A program made the position numbers and the translations under genes. A stretch of DNA of 64,000 bases from Blepharisma japonicum (Eukaryota > Ciliophora > Heterotrichea > Heterotrichida > Blepharismidae), in assembly GCA_949751835.1 (NCBI GenBank), contig CATKHK010000013.1, positions 372,001-436,000 of the forward strand. The letters are read 5' to 3'. Within the stretch, counting starts at the first letter, position 1; each line of letters begins with the position of its first letter. Below, piece by piece: positions 1-9,237 of the stretch. The notes beneath the pieces are model-generated. The model worked only from the letters and a program-made list of their open reading frames with translations. It had not been told where the DNA came from and searched no databases.

Positions 1-978
1 TGGCTGCGAGTTTGGCATAAACTTTGGTGCCTCATAGCTTACTATAGGCTTAGCCTTTGTCGGCACTTCTACTTTTTGTTCACTTTGAGAGGCGCTTATT
101 TCAAATGGTGTATCAACTTTTTTGGAACTTTCATCATACTCAGAATAGCTTTTCCACGTATTATTACTTTCTCTATAGCTTCTTTCACTGCTTTGTAGCT
201 CATCTTTTATAAAGTAATCAGAATTTTGACTCTCAAATTCTTCTTTTTGTTTTAAATCTGACCTTGGCGATTGATAAGATTCAGACAGCTCTGACTCTAG
301 AGGAGATATAAAAGTTTCCTTTTTTTGCGTAGGAGTGTCAAGTTTTTTGTTTAAAGAAATAGGTGGATTAATCCCAAACCGGAAAGGTTCGGTCTTTATT
401 TCTTTATGAGAAGTTTCTTTTTCTTCTTCAACACCTGCGATTTTTCCTTTAACGTCGCTTCAGTTTACAACGTTTAAAGAAGGCATGGCGGGTGAGTCTG
501 AATTTTTGCTGCTTTTAGAGCTCTGAGAGCTGGAATCTTCGTTTTTTATGGACTGTACCATGCTGAGGAATTCTTTTTTCATGCCTTCAAATTTAGAACT
601 AGCTTGCTTGATTTTCATATCTATTGGCTTGTCGTCATCTTCAGGGCTTTTTGGACGTGATTTTTCAAAGCTGACACCTTTTTTGCCAGGCTGAGTTGTA
701 GGGGTTTTTATAGCGCTTTTTGCGCTTTGAGGCTGTGGCTGAGGTTGAGGCTTGGGCTGGACTTTGCTGGGGATTTTTATGTTGCTGAAATCCATGTTGA
801 ATGCGTAAGGATCATCTCCTCCTGCGAAAAAGTTATCTTTTTTTTTGAAATCGAGATAAGGATTTTGCTTGTTAAAAAATTTTTCTTCCTCAGAAGATGA
901 GGCGTCAAGGAAGTTTTTTAAGCCTTGAGAATCAGTCAGTTCTTCACTGCTTGAACCATATGAATATTCCATATTCAA
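1..978 (-). CDS. Unknown disordered protein, C-terminus outside window
   Basis: I do not recognise this protein. The reading frame starts at the ATG at 976-978 and remains open to the window edge if TGA at about 460 is read as Trp (VVNWSDVKG), giving 326 visible codons, so the 3' end is missing. The N-terminal third is acidic and serine-rich (SSSEE clusters). It is followed by a PQPQPQPQ stretch near residue 80, then long Ser/Lys/Glu-rich sequence without a hydrophobic segment or a conserved domain. Composition suggests a largely disordered scaffold or regulatory protein. Strong codon-level coding character and a single open frame support it being real. Confidence 0.7.
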
Positions 979-1309
979 AATTAATTTAATTTAGAAGGAA
1001 TTTATAGAGCAAATACTTATATAGAATAATATTGGAAGAAATTGCAAAAGATAATTATTTAAGTGAATATAAAAATTAACTTGCATTTTCCCAAAATTGT
1101 TTCATTAGATATGCTTAATAAATATTTTATTAATTAAGATTAATAGTAAATATGATTTTTTGATTTATAATTTAATATCAAAATACCACTTCAAAGTTTT
1201 TAGATTTTTAAGAATATAATGTTAAGAATTAGCTTTTTTAAATTTATTATAAATTTATTTTAAATCTCAAAATTTGAATTTATCTCTAAGTCTCCAATGT
1301 AGACAATAA
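979..1309. other. AT-rich intergenic stretch
   Basis: Very AT-rich spacer between the divergent upstream ends of the disordered-protein gene and the protease pseudogene. I see no gene, RNA or repeat in it; it presumably holds both promoters. Confidence 0.5.
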
Positions 1310-2015
1310 ATGGACAATTTTGAATTAAGAGATATTTTCGAAACGCAAAAAAAAGAGAAAAGCTATTTATGTTTTTTATCAATTCTATCAATTGCTATAC
1401 TGGTTATAACCATCTATATTTACTCTGCTAGGCCATTGAAATTTGTGCTCAATCAATATTAGACAGAAGACCAAGAATTCCTTGCTTCATTGCTAGAGTC
1501 CTCTTGGAGCTTAAAAACAGGAGCCTTGCAAGTCTGTCTGAACAGGAATTAATTGATGATTGTTCTTCTTCTTATGGAAACTAAGGCCGCAATGGGGGTT
1601 CTACATATTATGCTTATGGATTTACTAAAAACAATGGCTTAGAAAGAGATGGAGTTTACCCTTTATATTCAGGAGCTCAAGGCAAATGTTTAGCAAATCC
1701 ATCATACACCTATGCTACAATTTCCAATTTTTCTTTAATAGAAGCTAATTCCCCCAGTTTAATGATGTCGATGGCCGCTACAAAACCAATTTCAGATGGA
1801 ATTGTAGCTAATTCTGCAGTTTTTGAGCAATATATGTCAGGAATTATAAATGTGGCATGCAATAATAGCATAAACCATGAAGTTTTCATTGTTGTTATAG
1901 ATTCAACTCTTATTGAATCATTAAGAACTCTTTTGGAACTTCTTGGGGTAAAAACGGATATGCAAAAGTTTCAATAACTAGCGCCAAGTAGTTTAATAAT
2001 AATTAATTGGCTCAA
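1310..2015 (+). pseudogene. Decayed papain-family (C1) cysteine protease
   Basis: A start at 1310 opens a short N-terminal segment with one membrane span (LSILSIAILVITIYIYSA), then the frame meets TAG. A second frame carries recognisable cathepsin sequence: LSEQELIDDCSSSYGN, then TAA, then GRNGGSTYYAYGFTKNNGLE, where active relatives have GxxGCNGG. Downstream INHEVFIVVI corresponds to the catalytic-His block (NHAVxxVGYG). The terminal block WIIKNSFGTSWGKNGYAKVS lies in yet another frame and uses TGA for Trp. The catalytic Cys block (CGSCWAF) is not visible. Stops, at least two frame changes, a Cys-to-Arg change and loss of the catalytic region mean no active protease can be made. No 15-16 nt GT-AG introns repair the breaks. 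Confidence 0.75.
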
Positions 2016-2043
2016 AACATTAATGCTATTAAATATGTGTTAA

Positions 2044-4381
2044 TTAATAAAAGATATTTTGACAACAGTACTGGAACCTATCATAGCACCTCGTACTCCA
2101 GTTGTCTAAACTTTCGTCTATTAATAAATTGATATACTCTTTACAGTCTCCTTCTGACATTGACTCTCTAGGCAAAAGCCTTTCTCTCAGTCCTCTCGTT
2201 ACTTCTTCTCCTCCTATAAAGCATCCTAAGCTTGCCCCGCTTCCAAATCTCATCATTTCTACCAACAGAACAATCTGCTCAGCTTTTTCTTTTAATGCAA
2301 TAAATCCTTTGACGCACAGCGATCTAAATTCAATAAATAGCTTGGATCTTCTCCCTCCTAAAATTCTTTCAAATTCGTCAGTCAGCTTAAATGGGGCTTT
2401 TTCGAAGTTGATGTTCCCTCCAGGTGAGTTGCTAAACATGAAGCCAAAATCAATGTGAATTAAATGTCCATGCCTATCAATCAAAATATTACCATTATGC
2501 CTGTCTTTTATTTGTAAAATGTAGCATAGCAAGCTATATCCTGCTAAACTTTTCATGAATTCTTTTCTAGCTCTTTTCATACGCTTGGTTTTTTCTCCAC
2601 CAAACTGCATTTCGAAGAAATGATAAAGAGTTTTACTATCTGCTGGCAAATCTTTTTTTAGGCCGTCTATAGAGATAGCGTCAGGAACACATTCTAAAAT
2701 TCCACAGCCTTCTCCAGTGGCTATGATATCATATGCATAGAGTCATAAATCTAATTTTTTCTCTCTTCATGTCTGTTGGAAAAATGAAATTAACTGCATT
2801 GCTAGCTGCTCCTGGCGCAAATCATCCCCACTTTTCACTATAATGTGAAGCAGCTCCCAAGTTTTCAGTTTCCCAAACGGTGATTTTGCCCTAATTCTTT
2901 GAGCCATCTCCTTAAAACTTTCTTTGAAAATAACTCTTTTGCCATCATTAATCGATTCCTCGCCACCTGCTATATCTTCATCTTCATCCCCTCCATATAC
3001 AGCTTCTAAATCGCCAGCTGCTGGCTGCCCAAAAATGCTCAATCTTTCATAATGTAGAGAAGGCGTTGACAATGCAGGAGGCCTTGAGTGTATTGCGTCA
3101 ATAGTTTCTCTATGTTTCCTACTATTTTCTGACTCTTTTTTTATTACTTTAATAATTTCATCAAACCCATCATCTATGGTGTCATTTAAAGTTTTGACTT
3201 CTTCTATAACAGTTTTACTTAAATGAAAAGACCGAATTGATGGAACTGAAGCTGACCTTCTATCCATTGTTGATGCACTTTTTGAGGGCTCTAAAACTAG
3301 TAGTTCTTCATATGGCCGAAAAATTTCTACACATATTTTATAGGGGGCTCGCTCTTTTGTGGTAAAAACTCTGGCTTCATTAGCGATTATATGTAAAACT
3401 GCACAATTTCGAGCGATTGGAGTGTTAAATGGAATATAAGCGCATGCAGGGAGAAGTTGGTTAAGCTCTTTTAGTTCTTCTTTAAGCATTTCTGATTTTT
3501 TTGGGGTGTGGAGGATTTTTATAGAAATTTGTGTGAGTTTTTCAACGAACCATAAGGTAGAATGGTAGCCATCTACGATGTTTCCTTTAGGAAACGGGTT
3601 TAAAGGGATATATTTTGGGTTGATTTTATCAGGAATATCACTTTCTACTTTTCCAGTCAAATTATACTCACGGATCAAGTCTCTTAAAACTGCCACATCT
3701 TCTGGCTCTTCATCTAAAATATCAGAAAAACTCTTTCTTGAGCTGTCAAAATTATAATCCATTCCCATGCTTGCCATAAGTTGAAATAATTCTTTTCCTC
3801 TTCCTAGAAATATTGCTTGAGAATCTTGAGAAACTTTTTCGACACTTTCAATTAAGCTGACTAATATTTTACCTGTCAGGGTCAACGCTCGGCAAATCTA
3901 ATAAACTGAAATCAGTTGATTTTAAAAACCAGTAAACCCTATGAGAGAAATGAAAAGAATTTTTGCAAAATTCTAAAACTGCGCGAATTAATTCCTCATT
4001 TTGGTCCAAAAATCCAAAAAGTAATAAATTGCTGTATAAAAATTACCAAAGCTGGGGAACATAAAATTCTAAGTCTTCACGCCTTTTCTTTCGAAAATCT
4101 GGACTGATTTGGCATTTGACAAGGTCAGAAATAACAAGTTGGTGAGAATATAAGTTAAGGAGTGTGATATATACTTGGTCAAAATGCTTTTTCTTTGAAA
4201 GTCGATCTCGGATCTTGACCCAAAATTTTTTCCTTTCAGTTCTGATGCTGAGCTGTATAGAGTTTACTTTATTTTTGACGAAACAACAGCATAGTGTACG
4301 GAATATTGATTGAAAGCATCCTTGTTTGCGTGGCTGAGGAGGTGGGACTAATGGTTGACTTATTGACATGGATTTTGCCAT
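2044..4381 (-). CDS. PI4KB: Phosphatidylinositol 4-kinase, type III beta-like
   Basis: Likely makes PI4P on Golgi or endosomal membranes. Three exons are separated by a 15-nt intron at 4032-4046 and a 16-nt intron at 3857-3872; removing both restores one frame of 768 aa from the ATG at 4379-4381. Residues about 60-200 match the PIK helical domain (HRVYWFLKS). The kinase domain fills the last 270 residues: SGDDLRQEQLAMQLI, the catalytic loop KDRHNGNILID (about residue 615) and the metal-binding HIDFGFMFSNSPGG with the PI4K-type INFEKAPFKLTDEF downstream. In WREKKLDLWLYAYDI both Trp codons are TGA, at positions conserved in PI4Ks. The N-terminal CCCF cluster could be a lipidation or membrane-contact site. 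Human PI4KB is about 800 aa, so the length fits. The subtype call is by motif only. Confidence 0.93.
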
Positions 4382-4624
4382 TTTCTCGTTGAAAGTGAGG
4401 AGAATTTAAATAAAGATTTATTGAGAATTTAAAAATAGTTTAAAATTAAAATATTTAAAATTAAATTGATGGAAATTAATATAAAATTATCCTTATGGCA
4501 CTAATGTAAAATAATTGAATATTATTATTTATTGGAATTTAATTAAATTGAAATTTATAATAAATTAAACTTTAGAATTATAGCAATATTCTGAAGATAG
4601 TATCAGAAACTGAAATAATCAAAA

Positions 4625-5902
4625 TTACGATTGAGATCTTTTGATAGAACTTTTTGCGCAATCAAGCATCATGACTGCATCGTTCACTGTGTTTTTGGCT
4701 GTATTCTGGATTGCTTCAGGCAATATTTTTATTGTTTTTAGTCTTATAATTCTCCTTTCCAGCCTAGTTAGAGCTTTTTGCCTTTCTTTAGAGATTAATG
4801 AACTTTGAATTGTTTTTTCTTTCTCAGTTAAATGCCTTTGTTGCTTTCTATCTATAAGTTGTTGCATCCTATGAGCAAGTGATTTGACAACTTTTAAATC
4901 TTGGCTTGTTTCAATTAAAACTCTTGTTGAATGAGATGCAATTAGCTTTGCATATTTTTCTTCATTTGGAAGCAATTTTTCTCCATTGTCTATTTTATTT
5001 TTTCAAAAATTATAGCTCATATGTCCAATAATTCCTTTATTTGAAATATGCTTCCTTATTCTTGAGTCCAATGTTTGCTTTATTTTGACATTTGGGGCAT
5101 AAAAAATATTTGCTGAAGTCATATCAGGCGTAGAAATAGGAGATGTTATAAAAGGTGATGATGGCATTGAGCAAGTGGTAATATGTCTGCTTTGCTTTAA
5201 TTTTGGCTTTGAAGTGTTTTCTAATGATGAAAATCTCAATAGAGAATTGCATTCACCATATGAGTAATTGTGAATCCCAATGCAGTAATATTGATGATTT
5301 GTTGATTTTATAAAATCAAGCTCTAAATGCTCAAGTCTGCAAGATATTGACTTTAATTTTTTGTTTATTATAATTTTCATTGACTCAAGAGAGCTTTTAA
5401 GCTTTACAGGGCAAGGCAAGTCAATCGATTTCACATAATTTTCTTTTGTGTGGTCTGACCATTCTGTGGATACACTAGGCTCAGCGTTTGGGACCATGAT
5501 TTTTGGGGATTTTTCATGAAGCATTACAAGTATATGGCCTTTTTGATAGTCTCAGATAGCTCGAGCAATCGAGTATTTAAGTTCATTACATATAAACTGC
5601 TGAATGATGCATTCGCCTTTTAAGATATTTTCAATTTCTTCAGTGCTAAACCATAAAGTATTCCCTTTAAGAGATTTTACAATCATAATTGGGGAATTTA
5701 TATCTCCGTTAACTCAATTCGAAATTATCCCTATGATGTCTTCTTTTTCAATTGTCAGAAATTCTAGCTTACTATGCTCTGTATTTTTCATATAAGTAGG
5801 CTTAGGAAACCCAAAACCTAATATAATAGTCTCTGGAACTTTCAGATTGCAGTTATATGAGTTTGCACTTAAAAGAGTGAAAAAGTGGACTGAAGTTGAC
5901 AT
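4625..5902 (-). CDS. Unknown 425-aa protein
   Basis: Not recognised. One uninterrupted frame runs from the ATG at 5900-5902 to TAA at 4625 when three TGA codons are read as Trp (IISNWVNGDI, RAIWDYQKGH, SYNFWKNKID). The first 140 residues look folded, with alternating hydrophobic strands. The middle contains Ser/Thr/Pro-rich linker sequence (SMPSSPFITSPISTPD). The last 110 residues are highly charged and helical (HRMQQLIDRKQQRHLTEKEK) and could form a coiled coil. There is no signal peptide or membrane span. It lies on the same strand as the PI4-kinase gene, whose start is about 240 bp downstream; the two genes do not overlap. Confidence 0.75.
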
Positions 5903-6119
5903 ATAAATCTTTTGATTTATTATTAATCATATATAAAATTTGAATAAATTGTAACTAATTTTAAGAATAATAAGCGTTTAATTTCTTTTTTATATATTTG
6001 CGCTGCAATTGGAATAAAATAGACTTATTTTGAGGTACAAAAAAGCAGGAAAATATTTACAATTTATTGAAAAAATAAAATATAATTTTCAAATTGTTGC
6101 ATAAATACTTAATTACCCT

Positions 6120-6728
6120 CTAATGCTTATGCTTTTTATCCTTTTTATCCTTTTTCGAATGTCCATGCTCTCTGCATTTACAAGGCTTATTCTTTTTCTG
6201 GTTAAAACCAGTTCCAAGGCATTTTCCACAGACTCCAGCATGCTCAGCGCATTTTTTACAAGGCTTTCCTTTATTCGTTCCAGTACCATGGCATTTATGG
6301 CAGTTAGGATTTGCATGAAAAGCAGCTTGGCCATGAGGCATTCCCATTGGTGGGCCTCCATGAATAGGCATTCCCATTTGAGGAGGAATTCCTTGTGGAC
6401 CTACATGTGGAGGCATTGGCTGTCCTGGAAATCCAGGCTGAGGAGGAAAAGCTTGTGGAGGGTATCCTTGAGGTGGTGGCATATGCATCCCTGGCTGAGG
6501 AGGATATCCTTGAGGCGGTGGCATATGCATCCCTGGTTGAGGAGGATAACCTTGTGGAGGTGGAGGATAACCAGGTTGTGGAGGATAGCCTTGTGGTGGA
6601 GGATAGCCAGGCTGTGGAGGATAGCCTTGAGGAGGTGGAGGATAGCCTTGAGGAGGAGGTGGATATCCCTGTTGAGGTGGATACGCTGGGTATCCTTGAG
6701 GAGGTGGTGGACCTGGAGGATGGCTCAT
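6120..6728 (-). CDS. GYPPPQ-repeat protein with DnaJ-type cysteine module
   Basis: A 202-aa protein. Residues 1-115 are tandem Gly-Tyr-Pro-Pro-Pro-Gln units (GYPPPPQGYPPQPG), with two copies of a GMHMPPPQ variant. Residues 135-180 contain paired CxxCxGxG units (CHKCHGTG, CGKCLGTG) and CKKC/CKC pairs, the spacing seen in the zinc-binding cysteine-rich domain of DnaJ-type proteins, but there is no J domain. The C-terminus is a His/Lys tail (KKDKKDKKHKH). Similar low-complexity PGY repeats occur in membrane-associated or condensate-forming proteins; the zinc module suggests a protein-binding role. Function is not established. The stop is TAG. Confidence 0.85.
   Translation of the reverse strand: MSHPPGPPPPQGYPAYPPQQGYPPPPQGYPPPPQGYPPQPGYPPPQGYPPQPGYPPPPQGYPPQPGMHMPPPQGYPPQPGMHMPPPQGYPPQAFPPQPGFPGQPMPPHVGPQGIPPQMGMPIHGGPPMGMPHGQAAFHANPNCHKCHGTGTNKGKPCKKCAEHAGVCGKCLGTGFNQKKNKPCKCREHGHSKKDKKDKKHKH
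6400..6728 (-). repeat. Coding tandem repeat encoding GYPPPQ units
   Basis: Imperfect tandem array of 15-33 nt units inside the proline-rich gene, with the longest near-identical copies (about 57 nt, encoding PPQPGMHMPPPQGY) around 6455-6545. The repeats also create long open antisense and shifted frames that are not genes. Confidence 0.85.
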
Positions 6729-7156
6729 ATAATAAATTATAAATGGTCAGAAATTTTGTGAAAACGAATTTGGATGATAAAATATATATATAGTTAGTAA
6801 AATAATGAAGTGGACGTTTTAAATATGTAAATAAAGCCTTGTAGGGCTGATTAAGAATCGATTTCATGCTTGGAAATTCAACAAAATGAGCTGCTAAGCC
6901 GAACGTTATTGGAAAATAAAATATGCAACATTATTCGAAGAAATGGAGTTAAGGATTTTTTATTATATTGAATAAGGTTACATTAAAGGTCAGCTTATTA
7001 TGCTAGGTAGTAAAATTAAACAATAATCCTAATCAGCAAAAATCCACCACCAGTTTTTAATAATAATTGATAGTGAAATTAATATCAATTTATATTTTAT
7101 TGATTATAACTACATTGATAAACTATTGTTTTCTTACAAAAGATAATTATTATATA
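6729..7156. other. Intergenic stretch without a gene
   Basis: AT-rich spacer between two divergent genes. I see no ORF, RNA gene or repeat of note; it is likely a bidirectional promoter region. Confidence 0.5.
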
Positions 7157-7726
7157 ATGAAAAAGAAGCACATATTAAGCAACCCTTATTCAATGTCTTG
7201 AAAAATAATATCAAATTACCAAGCCAATTCTCTATTAGAGTCACTTAGCTCAGAAATAAAAGCCCAATCATCACCCTCAATAAGAAACGAAGAAAAAAAG
7301 CAGAAAATAGAAAATCCAGACACTCATAGATTTAGCAGAATTCATTTGATTCTGGGTATAAAAAAAATAATCTCAGAAATTGACCAAATCAGTTTTATTT
7401 TCTGTTTTATTGATAAAAGCACTGAAATATTATTAGAGCCTCTTATTTTGTTAGCCAGGGAAAAAAGTGTAAAAGTGATAGGGATGGAAATAAATGAGCA
7501 TTGCTTAAGTTTTAGACAAATAATAGGAATAGATAAACTTATTGTTTTTGCACTCCCAAAAATTCATTGCTTTAACCTAACACAAAATATTATAGAGCAG
7601 CTGCCAGTGATAGAACTAAATAGAACATTTTTAAAAGGAGTTTTCAAAACAAGAGAAATTAAGATTGTAAAAAACAATAAAAACAACCAAAAAAAAGCAA
7701 ACGCGAAAATTCAATCCAAAGTCTAA
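7157..7726 (+). CDS. Putative L7Ae/Rpp38-like RNA-binding protein
   Basis: A 189-aa basic protein from the ATG at 7157, with one TGA Trp codon (SMSWKIISN). Residues 80-150 have the alternating pattern of the L7Ae/L30e fold: FCFIDKSTEILLEPLILLAR, then KSVKVIGMEI, then FRQIIGIDKLIVFAL. This resembles the order in Rpp38 and L7Ae proteins (a helix after a short strand, a V-x-V strand, a LG-x-hydrophobic final helix). The C-terminal 40 residues are Lys/Asn-rich, as in RNA-binding tails. If correct it would bind kink-turn RNA in RNase P/MRP or a snoRNP. Sequence similarity is weak, so the family call is an inference from pattern. Confidence 0.5.
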
Positions 7727-7756
7727 ATTAAATTTAATTATATTCGAATAAAATAT

Positions 7757-8380
7757 CTAAGGAAGCTCAGTAAGGTTATTTCTGTTATAAAAGTTCCAAA
7801 GTGCTTCTCTAATTGGAGTTGATAGCTCAAGCATTCGATTAAAAAGCTCCAATTGTCTTTCTAAAGAAGCATCCCCCAATAATCTTCTTCCATACTCTTC
7901 TCTATTAGGTACAGTTTTAATTCCAACTTTTGCTGCCATTCTAACAGGCCATGGATGATGAGGTCCAAAAGCTTCATCATAAGCTTCAGAAACGCATTTT
8001 GACATTTTCCAATCAAGATGTGTGCTGAAGTTAATTATAAGCTGTCTAAGAAAATCAAAAAACCACATTAATCTCAACACTGTTCTTGCTGTAGATGCAT
8101 GATGGTCGTCCTGATGAAATCTTTCAGTTCCCCTTCGAATTTCATCTAAAATCATTCCTTGCAAGCCTGTGAATTGGGAGCCCTGGAAATTATTCTTTAT
8201 TATAGCTGCTTTTGATGTTATATCTGAAAATGCCATGGACAAAGCTCTTCCTAAAAACGCAAATGAGTTTGAAAACTCAAGCATTGCATCGGCAAAGTGG
8301 AGATAGTGAATTTCATCCAGATTTACAGCTGCTAGCTCCAAATGCTCGAAGAGCTTGTTGATATCGAATTGTGATACCAT
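7757..8380 (-). CDS. Glycolipid transfer protein family (copy 1)
   Basis: A 207-aa all-helical lipid-transfer protein of the GLTP/CPTP family, expected to carry sphingolipids (glycolipid or ceramide-1-phosphate) between membranes. Start chosen at the ATG at 8378-8380 (MVSQFDINKLFEHLE); a longer version would need a non-ATG start. Family residues visible: the headgroup Asp in FSDITSKAAIIKNNF with the following Asn/Lys, the stacking Trp in VLRLMWFFDFL, and the His in HHPWPVRMAAKVG. GLTPs are about 205-215 aa, so it is full length. It lies about 180 bp downstream of a close paralogue on the same strand. The substrate cannot be told from motifs alone. The stop is TAG. Confidence 0.9.
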   Translation of the reverse strand: MVSQFDINKLFEHLELAAVNLDEIHYLHFADAMLEFSNSFAFLGRALSMAFSDITSKAAIIKNNFQGSQFTGLQGMILDEIRRGTERFHQDDHHASTARTVLRLMWFFDFLRQLIINFSTHLDWKMSKCVSEAYDEAFGPHHPWPVRMAAKVGIKTVPNREEYGRRLLGDASLERQLELFNRMLELSTPIREALWNFYNRNNLTELP

Positions 8381-8559
8381 AATTACCAGATATTTAAAAC
8401 CAATAAAAAATGACAATAAACATGTGTAATAGTTACGATATAATAAAAATATATGCTCTGCTGCAATTTAATTATAAGTAAATGATAATTTTTTATAATT
8501 TTGTCTTTTGTGCTAGCAAAAAAAACCCTTGCAATTTACCATTTACATACAAATATATT

Positions 8560-9180
8560 TTATTTAACAATATTTGCCAGATTATTTTCGTTATAAAATC
8601 CCCAAAGAGCGTCTCTCAGTGGATCTGAAAGCTCAAGCAAATGTCTGAACAATTCCAATTGTTTTTCTACAGGAATATTCCCAAAAAGTTTGTTCATATA
8701 CTCCTGCCTACTAGGTAAAATTTTAATTCCAATTTTCGCAGCCAGCCTAAACGCCCATGGATGGTGATTTGATAATGTCTCTTTGTAAGCTATTCTCACA
8801 CATTTCGAGAGTTTCCAATGAAGCTGAGTTGTTAAATGTAACACAATCTGCCTTAAAAAATCTGAAAACCACATTAGCTTTAGCACAGTGATAGCAGTTG
8901 ATGTGTGTTTTCCTTCATTTCTAACGGTTCCGCGCTTAATTTCGTCTAAAATCATGCTTTGTAGCCCAGTGAACCTTGATCTTTTGAAATTCTTTTTCAA
9001 AGAATTAGCTTTAGTAGCGATATCAGAAAAGGCTAGTGAGACAGCTTTGCCGATGAATGAAAAAGTGTGGGTAAAGTCAATCATCAGGTCAGCAAAGTCA
9101 AGGTAATTAACATCTTCAAGATTTGCTGCTGCGCCTTCTAGATGTTCGAATAGTTTGTTAAGGTTGAATTGGCCTGACAT
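8560..9180 (-). CDS. Glycolipid transfer protein family (copy 2)
   Basis: A 206-aa paralogue of the neighbouring gene, clearly a tandem duplicate: both begin QFxxNKLFEHLE, share FTGLQxMILDEI, and end with ALWxFYNxNNL. The same family residues are present (SDIATKANSLKKNF, LKLMWFSDFLRQ, HHPWAFRLAAKIG). The copies differ most in the loop after ILDEI(R/K)RGT, where copy 1 has a His/Asp-rich insert. Divergence across the length shows the duplication is not recent, and both appear functional. Starts at the ATG at 9178-9180. Confidence 0.9.
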   Translation of the reverse strand: MSGQFNLNKLFEHLEGAAANLEDVNYLDFADLMIDFTHTFSFIGKAVSLAFSDIATKANSLKKNFKRSRFTGLQSMILDEIKRGTVRNEGKHTSTAITVLKLMWFSDFLRQIVLHLTTQLHWKLSKCVRIAYKETLSNHHPWAFRLAAKIGIKILPSRQEYMNKLFGNIPVEKQLELFRHLLELSDPLRDALWGFYNENNLANIVK

Positions 9181-9237
9181 ATTTCTGGTGAAATTAATAT
9201 GAAGATTAATGTTAACTACATTAGGATAAAATTTTAC

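Noticed and set aside
1440-1470. An 18-nt GT-AG segment that could be spliced from the protease pseudogene
   Set aside because: Length is outside the 15-16 nt seen everywhere else, lacks GTAA, and does not repair later stops and shifts.
6123-6867. Long frames overlapping the GYPPPQ gene in other frames and on the plus strand
   Set aside because: They arise from the repeat periodicity and have skewed Ser/Arg/Trp composition; the GYPPPQ frame has the start, zinc motif and stop.
8381-8416. N-terminal extension of GLTP copy 1
   Set aside because: It would need a TTG start; the ATG at 8380 matches the start of copy 2.
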